Positions 49,601 to 61,600 of a DNA stretch of 64,000 nt are shown here, one piece after another. The notes below the pieces were generated by a model. That model was not told the origin of the DNA and did no database searches. It worked only from the letters and a program-made list of their open reading frames with translations. Every line of letters begins with the position of its first letter. Within the stretch, counting starts at the first letter, position 1. The stretch is from Corbicula japonica (Eukaryota > Mollusca > Bivalvia > Venerida > Cyrenidae): NCBI GenBank assembly GCA_038501625.1, contig JAZAYU010000079.1, forward strand, positions 2,108,001-2,172,000, read 5' to 3'. The position numbers were made by a program, and so were the translations under genes.

Positions 49601-52600
49601 TTTTTAGGTTATTTCTGACCAAAAGCAAACAGTGCAGATCTAATCCTGATCAGATAGCAATGATGTGCCAGCTGATCTGGATCTACACTGCTTGCACAAG
49701 TGATAAAATGCCTAAATATGGATTAAACGGTTAATTAGGATTTTCCAAGGCAGAGGTTGAAGCTGGACTGCTGGGTTCTAACACCATTTATTTATGGATT
49801 GAGAAGAAGAAAAGGTCAGATTCACAACATTTTCTATCTCAATTCACAAATCAAACATTGTCAAATTTGTAGACCACTGCTGATTCATTCACTAATGAAG
49901 TATAGACCAGTGTAATTAAAGCAGGCTACAATACTATATCCATCAGGTAGCCTGGTCTAATGAGACTTCCTTTAAACAAATCTTTTAACACTTCATTAAA
50001 ACAATCATCACACGGGGCATTTCAATGGGAAGGGGCTACAAAATCCATACATGAGTAATGTCATCTGCTCAGCCTTTTGATGTCACACATTTCAATACTC
50101 TAAGTCTGCTGGCCAAAGGTACCTTTTCCCATAATGTGTCAATATGAAATTGTGAGAAGAAAAGTACAGTATGTAGCAGTCCTGATTATAGTAAAAGAAA
50201 ATTTTCAGAATGAGCTCTGTATAATGAATATGATACATTTTTCTAAGACATTTCTTAACATTTCTTCTCTTTTGACAAAAATTTGGTAATCATGATAGTC
50301 GGGCAATGTAATTTATTTTTTCTGCAAACAGTAAAAGCATATTAAGTAGTTCAGGACATGGGTCTCTGTAATTGTGAAAAGTTATAATATATATAACTAA
50401 AATACTATACTCCATTATATCTACCTTTTTACAAGTATGCGACCAGTTTAGATCAAGATCAGCTGACACAACCGTGCCGTTTGATCTGGATCTGCACTGG
50501 TCACATCTTGGTTAGAAAGTTACCTAATAAATTAAAAAAGATAACAGAGTAGATCCTGATCAGACGGCCTTATCATTGTTTGCTTCTTGGTCAGAAACCC
50601 TAATAAATCTAGGAGTTAACAGTGAAGATCCTGATCCAACATGATGGATGTTGCTAAGGATATGCATCCTCACTTTTGGCCGGTGCAACAGAAGTTGTGT
50701 CCATGGAGTACAGGGTTAAAGCTATGGACTTAAATGGGAAACACAACGTCTTGATTAATTGTTTACTACTTTTTTATCATTTTTTTTTACAATTATTACA
50801 ATAATAAATTTTAGCTTTTTCTAACAGATCAACCTAACAAATGGTTACTGTTGCACACAATTCAACATGTTCGAAATAAAACCTAAATATTACGCATTGA
50901 GAATGACAGCAACACAACTGATTAATCTGTCAGTCAGTATTATACAGAAGCTAAGATTTTGTTATAGTAAAACAATTATTGCATGAACTTGCATTTTGAA
51001 AAAAAAATTCTTGTGTTGCCCCAAACACTAAGGCCAGTAAATGATATTACAGCCGTTGCATGGTCAAACATGATCACACTTCACTTGATGCACATTCCAG
51101 TGTTCTCCAGAGACCGCACCTCAGACAAAACATTTCCATAACACCGTCAGACATTTAGTGGTCACATACCAGTCATTACCGGAAACTAACATTGATTATG
51201 GAATTTGTTTTATACAAGGTCAGTCTGGCATCAGAAATGCAATTTTAGCAATTTTTGTTGATTTTTTTTTTTACCAAGCTTTTAACAACTTATTAGATCA
51301 GGGCCCAATTCTTTTACCGTTTACTCCATATATATGCATTTTATTGCATGTGAACAGTGTAGATCTAGATCAGCAGGCATATCTGTTCCATCTGATCAAG
51401 ATCTGAACTTTTTTGCTTTTTGGTCACAAATAACCTAATCAATCAAAAGATGAACAGTGTAATTCCTGATCAGATGACACAGATGAGCCTGCTGCTCAGG
51501 ATCTACACTGTTTTCCCAACCCATAAAGGAGTATATATGGAGGGGAGGGTTAAAGCCTTCTACATACAGTTAACTTTCACATTAAATCTTTACATGCTGA
51601 ATTGATTATATCAATTTAGCCGTGCCTGTCTATTTAATTCTTCATTTGGGTCGCTTATATCAACTGAATTTAGTGTAAGTCATCAGACTCTGTGAATGGG
51701 CAGGATGATTTGGGTCTATACTGGATCATAAAAGTCACACAATCGATGTTAAGCACTTAAAGGATTATGAAAAAAAAAGAAGCAGGATTAGATTCCAGAT
51801 TTCTAGAAAGAGATTTCATTTGGGGGCTGTATAAGGGTAGTTACATGATAAAATCAAACTGGCCAAAATTTCCATGAAAATTTAAATACTGCTACCTCAA
51901 AAGCAGGTTTCCCTCTCGATCTGCCCCTGAGAAGTGTATGTATCCAGAGGCATGACAGGAAGTGACTTGGATAAGGAATGCTGTCACCTTTTCTGATAAG
52001 CAAAGATAAACAAATACATGTACTTACCAATACTGTATGGATGGATGTTCTCGTAAAGCACTTGTTGTGATCAGCGGTAATTTCTTTAAATCGGCTTTAG
52101 TTGTCACATCACTGTAATCAAATTACAAAATACTGTGTTAAGTTAATCCTGTGCAAGGACCCAAGATCATAAAACCAATATCGGATACCAGTCTAAAATC
52201 TCAAGCATCTGATTGGCTGAAATGGCAACCAATCAAAGTTGTAAAATCCCCTTGTAAAGCACTTCAATGGTTGAGAATGATGTCAACTTCACATTTTACG
52301 GTTTATCTCAACATGTATTTTAGCTATGAGTATATTTCACATGATCACTGCATAACATACCTGATGAGAATCCATTTCAATTTCCAATAATCAATCACCA
52401 ATCCTTAGTCATGCTTTCATGTCAAACACAAATTGCAGCAAATTTTTCTATAATTATTTGTTTCACACATTATTTCTTAAATATTTTATTCATTTGACAA
52501 GGAAATAGTTTTGCAATAATCATTGTTTGTTTCACACAGTATTTTTAAGATTTCATTGATTTGACAGTGAAAAAGTTTTTCTATTTTTTTGGCAAGGTTA

Positions 52601-55600
52601 CAAAGTTGATCTTGTTTTATCGTTGACAATCAACGCCTAAAAAGAATATTTCTCTTTCTTTGGCTAAAGAAATGGACATATGTCCAAATTTTTCATTGTT
52701 GATCCCTTTATATTTTCCTGGAATCTCTCAAACTAGCATCCCAGAGAGAATTTCGGCTCAAATCTAATGAAACTATGTCTCGAATCACAATGATGCAAGT
52801 GAAAATAACGAGATTTCATTAGGCCACTACAACCCTATACTGTCACACTGCCTATTGTCTTCTATTGTAGAAAAAGGATTGATTTTGAACCCTCTCCAGA
52901 AAAAACTTTGCTGCGTAACATCTCAAACTTCCTTTCGTATTGATTCAAGATGGAATATTTGCACTTGTATGTCTGCGGCTTGACAACTTTAATTGGATTC
53001 AAATGGAATATTGCCGCTTCCAACTCAATACATCATTTGTTTAATACATGATCATTTAACCCTTTACTCCACTGGATAAGGCTTACCAGTGGGCAGTTTA
53101 GATCTAGACCAACTGGTACATCAATGCAGTCTGATCAGGATCTACACTGTTTGCTTCTGAGTTAAAAATATTTAAGTAAATGAATCTAAAAGCTGGCCAT
53201 GTTGACCATGTAGATCAGGATCTGAATGCACAGATGTGCAGGACAACTGGCATCTACACTGACCACACATGGGAAATGATCCATTTTGTTTAACCCTTTC
53301 CTCCATATATACGCATTTTTACACATGTGCGACCAGTGTAGATCCAGATCAGCCGGCACATCCATGCAATCTGATCAGGATCTGCACAGGTTGCTTTTTA
53401 GTCAGAAATATCCTAATAAATCAAATAGTGAACAATGCAGATCCTGGATCTACACTGTTCGCCCATGCAGTAAAGGAGGAAAGCATTAACATTTCAAAAT
53501 TTTCATCAGATGAAATAAAACTGGAATTCTTTCAAACAGAAATCTGAATAAAAATCATGCTCAGAATAAGGTAGGTAACTTACCTAGAAGAAATTATAGT
53601 AAAACAATTTTTTTAATTAAATATTACTCCATCTTTTATCTTATTAAACAGTCTCTAAACAACAATGGCAGAAATAACTCCACAATATGCATAAATAATA
53701 AATATGTATTATATTTGTATATCTAAAACAAATATATTCAGGCAGATTTTGAGGCCTATGCATTCCCGTATTGGAAACAAGTGAGAGATAAGAACAGTGA
53801 AGAGCCACTTGACAGTGTACAAGTATAATAATCAAGCTAACATGCCCGACTCTGAAGTACCATATACCTGCACTGTAGCTTAAAGTCAGTTATTTTTGAA
53901 TTATACTTTTTATTCAACAATAACAAGATTTTTACACTGTATTCATTAGAGTTTTACATAAAACTTGTGAAATAGCACTCCATTCATGTTTTTATGAAAT
54001 TACATTGTTAAAAATAAATATTTGGCACATTGTTGGTGCCATTAAACAACAGGTACTATAGGAAATTTTAACAAGTTTACAGCTTTTTCAAAGGTCAAAA
54101 AGCCACCTTGAGAGCAATATAATAATATATATTTGAAAATAATTGAAGAAATTTTTGTGTAAAAATCGTCAATTGTATTAGTAAATTCTCAAGGGTATGA
54201 TAATGGCATAATTTGAAGTCTGATGAGAGTTTTTTGTAGGATTACAGACAATGGATCTTGTTTTATGTCACAAGTGGAGCCACCTGAGACCTGGTATTTT
54301 TACAAGACTAAAATAAATAATGTGTACCACAAAGAAATTCTCCCTGAAGACAGCAGCACAAAATGGAAGCTTGAAATTATATCTCAACATAAGGACATGT
54401 ATTGTAATCTTCTAAGCATTAACATGTTCCAAAGAAAACTCATTAAGATGCACTTTTATTAAATTAACTTATTACAACCTCCAACATAGAACCGGTGTAG
54501 ATCCGAGTCTGTTTGCACGTTCTTCTACACTAGGATCTACAATAATTATTTTCAGATTCATGGATGTGCACAGTATGTATTTGCCACCAGTGTAGACCCA
54601 GAACAGCTTGCACATCTGCGCAGTCTGATCAGGGAGCCTGCACATCAACACAGTTTTATCATGGTCTACACTGTTTGCTTTCTTGGTCAGAAAGAATAAA
54701 AAAGCCAACAGTGTAGATCCTGATCAGACTGCACTGCTGTGCATGCCAACCTAGATCAACACTGGTTGTGCAAGAAATAAAGGCCATATCCATGGAGTAA
54801 ACTGACAATAACATGATTCTATGGCAAAATAACCAACCACCAACTTTCCCAGGTACACCCTTATTACTTTCTGACACCTAAGTGACTAAATTATTCTCTT
54901 GTAATAATAGTTTTCAAGCTATATATATAATGTAAATTGAAACATGAAAAATGAGCTCTTGTTGTTGCAGCGCCCTATCATAGTAGTATCAGTTTATATC
55001 CCTTTTAGGTTTATGACATTTTTATTGCCGTCTGATAAAAGTGTAAGAAAAATCATGACCCAAAATTGTACAGCTATGAAGTTTTATTTAACCATAAACT
55101 TCCCAGCCCAAAATTTGATTCTCAATTATAAAAATCAAGCTGGATTCAGCAATACATGGTTATCTTTCATTAAATCATATCAAAGACTATTTCTCTTGAA
55201 ATTGTCAAGATAACTTCCTAAGATGTTTTCATAGCAGTGGAATTTATAGAGGCAGAGGTTTATTTTAGCCCCAATTAACTTAATTTACATCCACTTATGT
55301 TCCCCGCCTCTGTTTTCATTGAACCCACTCTATTTCCTGTTTTACTGCAGAAGATATATACAAAATGCTGCAACCATAGAATTCTGTACCGCTGTTTTTA
55401 CACTAAACAAATTTAATTTAATTACAATCTCATGATGTGTTAACAATAAGCCCAGAGAGAAATTTGTCACCTTATTGTGAAAACCATATAACTCCCTAAT
55501 ATTTCAAGGGTACTTATATTGTTTTTGCATTAAGGCTTACAAAATGTGATTAAACTAACCTGGTTCCAACAAACACCTAGCCTTTTTTTAAAAATTTTAT

Positions 55601-58600
55601 TCAATTTGAAGCATTCTATTTCTAGTGAAGATGCTACCACAGCCCTCTAAAATGTATGAGTGGTTTCATACACATGAGGATGAATTTATGATAAAATATT
55701 ATAAGCAAAATGTGGAGGAACATAATGAAAGTATGCTGGTGTTTGCAGTTTTAAAGGACTTCAACCCTTACTCCATATATACAGGTTTTAACACATTGCT
55801 ACCAGTATAGATCCAGATCAGCCAGCAAATTTGCGCCACCTGATTTGAATCTACACTGGTCCCTTCTTTGTCATTTTAGAATGGACAGACGGAGAGACCG
55901 ACTGACGTGCAAACCAATATACCACCACCTGTAAAGGGGGGCATAAAAATTGTGTCCAAATGGTCTGTCTTGGGCCTATGTTAAACCATTGTTTTTGTTT
56001 GTTACTGTGTGATTGCACAAACTCAGCAGAAGCTGCAGTCTACACCTTAACATAATCTCACTGTATATTTATGAATAATTTCGAAAGGATGTGACTGAAA
56101 GCTTCCAGACAGCGACTGATTCAGTGATTGGCAATTGATGTGAACACTATGGAAAATGTTTTAGACAGAATGATATAGATTTAAACAAATGAAAGCATAT
56201 TAAGATATGAATGCAAATTGAACTTAAATAAACAATTCTATTTTAGACCAATGAGATCACACTGATCTATTATAAAGTGGTCTGAGATACTCTGAAATCA
56301 TTAGTAATTGTTGAAAATTAATTTTTGTGGAATTTGTTTATAAGCAGATCCATATACTTAAATCTAAACAAAATTGGGTTTTTTTAATAAACATTTTATA
56401 TACCATAAAATAGTATTTTTCATCTAAATGATTCTACAGGAAATATGGAACTGATTACAAGTAACATTCAACTTGAAATTGAAACATCTGTTCAATACAG
56501 AGAAATTAGTTCAAAGAAAAGATAACAATTTGTTTTATTTCTTAACCAAGCTGTGTTGTATCAACAGCGTAGAGTATTCCCTGCATAATTCACAGGGCTG
56601 TCTAGCAGTGGATTCACAACAGTAATCCCAAACTTGCTTAATTTAACTCTTTTAATCCCTTAATTAATGTTATCAACTCACTTATAAAGTCTGACTGTTT
56701 ATTGTGTTAGAAATCTATAAACTTAATTCACTTCCGACCGGAATGATCTGATGGCAGTTTTATCATGGTCTACATTGGTTGCAAATGCGATTTTAATCAT
56801 AACTAGTGCTTACTAAAGGTTTAGACCCAATATATGTACATAAAGCAAGTTACCAACAGGCAGACACAACAGTTTTTTATCAGGCTGACTGTGCAAATCA
56901 ACTACTTCACAGTTCTTTGAGATCTTACAGGCAGCCTCAAACACTTACGAGACAAGTCACATGATTTTTACAGTTACTGATGCCTCTCCATATTAACCCT
57001 TTCCTCAATATATACGCATTTTTACCTATCTGCGATCAGTGTAGATCCAGATCAGCCCACACATCCTTGCTGTCTGATCAAGATCTGCACTGGTTGCTTT
57101 TGTGTCTGAAATAACCTAATAAATCAAATAGCAAACAGTGCAGATCCTGATCAGACGGCACAGATGTGCCAGCAGATCTGGATCTACACTGTTCGCCCAA
57201 GCAATTAATTTGTGTTTATTGAGGAAAGTGTTAACATGACGCATTTACCACTGAAGTAAAAGCATCATATTAATATAGAGAGGAATCAGTAACAGTAAAA
57301 ATCAGTTGACTTAGTCTCAGAGTAACTGTCCAAGCCGTGCAGTGTTTCTGGCAGGTTTATATGCTTCCAATAGCATTATACGGTGTCTGGTTCCAAATTA
57401 TAAGATTTATAACACTCCTGGACTTTGGTATATCAGATGAGATTTCTTTAGTTCGGCATACTTACTCGACATAATCTCCGAGGGTAGCTTGTAGAACATG
57501 GGCAGCTAACTCAAACACTGTTTCCCCGTCACACTCCACTTGACCCTGAAACAGAAATATTACAGTGTAATACTGACACACTCAACAGACATTTTCATTC
57601 ATTCCAAAAGGTCACAAGAAGATGCAGCTTAGTGACAAAAACCAGGGCCCAAGATCATAAATCTGAGATTGGAGACCAGTCTCAAATCTCAAGCATGTGA
57701 TTGGCTGAAACCGCGACTAGCAAATCAGATGCTTGAGGTTTGACACTTGTCTCCAAACTCAGTTTTATTACCTTTGGCCCTGGCCAGTATGGCTGAGGGT
57801 ACAGGCTGGGTCTTCCACACCCCACAGATCCTAATGAGACCACTGGCTACAGGGAACCAAAGTTTTGAGAATTACATTACAATGTCTCAACTCAAACTTG
57901 TGCATGCACATTTGAAGCATCAAACTTCCACAAGTTACTCTCATTTGCACAATTATTGCACCTAGTTACAAATTTTCACAGCAGATATGGATTTCCCTCT
58001 CATTCCTTTCATTACAGTTATACATCATTTTAACAGACTATGAGAAAAGTACACATATCTTCCCCAGCAGAATCTACAGAAAATACAATAGACCAAGATT
58101 TATCCTCAGAAAGATAAGAGATTCTGACAGGCAATTACCTCGACTGCCAGGTGAACTGATTGGTTACATCATTGTGTATCTGCATCAACACACAACAATA
58201 TCATAGCCTAAACAACCAGCAGATCCAGTAATGTGATCAAAGAGGGAAATTCAAGTAATGCATCTTGCCTGAGGAACTTCAGACAATTAACAGATGTAAT
58301 TCTTCAATGTATTTTTGTACTGTCTCATGCTGCTGTTATTTTATTAGCAACAGCAGCGAACAGATCAATTTATGCCAGTCACTTGAACCAAAGGTTAATG
58401 ATGATGCTTTGTATTGGTTGACCGTTAATGATGATGCTTTGTATTGGTTGACCACAAGTTTGATGATGATAGCTTAAACTTCATGTACAGACAAGTTAAA
58501 ACTATTTTTAGTAACATTAATTTTGATCCTGATCCCAGTAACCAAAAATACAGTACAAACATTTCAACACAGGCTTAGAACTAGATACTAAGTGTGATAA

Positions 58601-61600
58601 GGATAGTTTAAACAATTCTGAAGTTATTGTCCTGACAAGAAATTTCAATTTTTAGTAACAATGACCTTGACCTTGATTCCAGTGACCCTAAATATAACCC
58701 AATGCAAGGTCTAAACATAGGCTATCTTCAAAACAATTTGGTTATAACAGCTCAAGGTGTATCATTCTGCCAGCATTGGACAAACCAATAAACTGCACTT
58801 CTCTCCTGTAGAAGAGCAAACAATAAATATACTAAAGAGACACTAAATCTATTGAACAGTCTATCTTTGCATCACATCTTGCATCACAAAACAGAACTGC
58901 AGGTGCACACTGGATTGCTTTTTCTGGAGTGTGTTGGAGTGTGTTGAAACTTTTTGAATAACAAAAGCTTTCCCTGTTTCTAGGACAGCACTGCTTTAAT
59001 TACATGACATTTTGATTTACAGTCAGAACTGTGTGCATGCAAACAGCAGAATCCAAGAGAAGATGATTAGTTCCATTACCATGTGGTAAGATTCTCACAG
59101 AAGCTGTCTAGTGTAAACAACGACTAATTGAATTAATGAAGAAGGAAAACACCCATAATTGTTACAACTTCACCAAAACAACATTCACACATCCCTGGTC
59201 ACTTTGACTTTCGGTTAACTTTTACATAATGCATTCTGCAAAAACATAAAGGGCCCAGAATAAATGTTATTTCATGATGTTCTAATTAGTTTAACAGTTT
59301 TCTAAAACAATAAAACTAATCCAATTAACAACTTCAAATATGATCAACTAGAATTATCACTGAAAGTGATTAAATACCCCCACATGTATGCTTGATAATT
59401 GAACTGGGAATGCTTCGAATCAATGGCATAATGTGCCCCACTTTCAATCCAAAGTGTCGTCTTCACAGTAGCCACATATTCAGCAAGTTTCATCACAATA
59501 TCTCATTTCTTCTAAATTTATTGAGCAGAAATGGTTTAAATATGTTAGTAACAGTGGCCTTTATCTAACTTTTATCTAAGAACTGTGTGCCAAACATTGT
59601 TTATGAGAAATCATCCAGAAACCATTTTTTCTATTTTTAGTAACAGTGACCTTGACCCCATCAGGCCCAATTTCAATACCAAGTTTCGTCTTCACAGACA
59701 CTACCTATATAGCAATTTTCATCACAATATCTCATTCTGAACCAAAGTTATTGAGCAAACAGTTTATTTTCTATTTTTAGTAACAGTGACCTTGACCCCA
59801 CAGGCCTTGAATCCCAAAAGTCATCTTCACAAAAACCATCAATACACCAAATTTCATTTAAGAATCTCATTCCAAGCTATAGTTACTGAGTGGAAACGAA
59901 GTTTTGAAGTTTAAATAACAGTGACCTTGACCTTGAACCCACAGGCCCCAAAGTCAAACCTAATCTTTATCTTGTTATGTTACATCTGTGTTCCAAAAAA
60001 TAATTAAATCTATGAAGTATTTCATGAGTTATAGTCCAGAAACAATTTTTCTTTTTTAAGTAACAGTGACCTTGACACTGACCCCTCAGGCCCCAAAGTC
60101 GAACTCGACCTGTATCTTCTGATATTACATATATGTACCAAAAAAGGATTTAATCTGTGAAGTTTTTCATGAGTTATTATCTGGAAACCCTTTTTCTATT
60201 TTTAGTAATACTGACCTTGACACTGACCCCACCAGCCCCAAAGTCGAACTTGACCTGTATCTTGTGATGTTACATCTATTTACCAAACAAGGATTAAATC
60301 TGTGATGTGTTTCATGAGTTATCATCCGGAAACCATTTTTCTATTTTTAGTAACAGTGACCTTGACACTGATCCCACCAGCCCCAAAATCGAACTTGACC
60401 TGTATCTTATGACGATATACCTGTGTACCAAAAATTATTTAATTCTGTCAAGCCTTTCATGAGTTATCATCTGGAAACGAAGAATCCGACCGACCGACCG
60501 ACAGACCGACAGACCGACCGACCGACCGACCGACCGACCGACAAGCTCACTCCTATATACCCCCTCAAACTTCGTTTGTGGGGGTATAATTAGAACCGGT
60601 ATCTAATGTTTTTGGTGACTCTTTTTAATCCTTTCCTCCACAGACAAACCTTTATTGCATGGGCAAACAGTGTAGATCCAGATTAGCCAGCATATCTGTG
60701 CCATCTGATCAGGATCTGCACTTTTCACTTTTTGATTCATTCTGTTATTTCTGACCAAAATGCGACCAGTGCAGATCCTGATCAGATAGCACGGATATGC
60801 CGGCTGATCTGGATCTAAACTGGTCACACTAGCGTAAAAATGCGTATAATTATATGGAGGAAAAGGTTATAATTATTTCTTTATTGAAATTTATACAAAA
60901 AACATTTTAAATGATCTTTTTAAAAGCAATATTGGCCGTCAGCTTAGTGCAAAATCGTATAAGTACCATTCTAATTAGGCATTACACCGTTTTTGTACCA
61001 AGGTGATAATTTTCAGTTTTTAACCAATACTGCTATATTTATCTGTTCAGTTTCCAATACCCATTTTTTGTATTGTCATTTTAGATGTTTTATAGGCTTT
61101 GAATCAATTATTCATTGCTATTATGAGTATATGACAAATATTCGAGTTGTTTAAAGTCTGTAAAGCCTCAATGCCTTCACACTATTCAAATAGTTAAAAT
61201 GTTTTTCATATCCTGGTAAAGGCAGTAAGTTATTGACTTATTTTTTTTATAATCTCAGTCCTATTCAAAATACAGGCTTTGTGATATCACAGCTTTTTGA
61301 AATCGCTGTTTTAGTTTAATGTGTTGAAACCAGAGCAGATGAATGCACACTTTTTTGCACCAACTTGCGGCAAGAAGTGCATTTGTGCATGCATTGTTTT
61401 CTCTAGTTTAAACATAGAAAAATGTTACATTGTGCAAATGGAAAAACAGAGTGCACTTGTATTGTAGCCAAGCCCAAGATGATTTTCATGGTAAAATGAA
61501 AAGTTTAAGTTCAGTGCAAGAGAATTATAATTAACTGGGTGTACAAATCCAATTTCAGTGTGGTTTAATAAGCAATATTTAGCCTGTTGTTTAATGAGTC

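Larger units (their letters stand above)
44068..52027 (-). other. FRMD4 intron W3-W4
   Basis: 8 kb densely filled with MITEs, including the 73 bp satellite copy (45895-47131), and a palindrome (45637-45780). 44068-44716, 47371-48559 and 49735-50403 show nothing I can classify. Confidence 0.85.
52112..57465 (-). other. FRMD4 intron W2-W3
   Basis: Holds a half palindrome (52156-52237), five MITE copies or fragments and a truncated pearl-like 3' end (55876-55946). 52238-53055, 53490-54489 and 54806-55757 show nothing recognisable. Confidence 0.85.

Noticed and set aside
53600..55250. Plus-strand frames of 60-90 codons (54223-54462, 54944-55213)
   Set aside because: AT-rich random-looking frames without domain, splice signals or repeat origin; nothing supports a nested gene.
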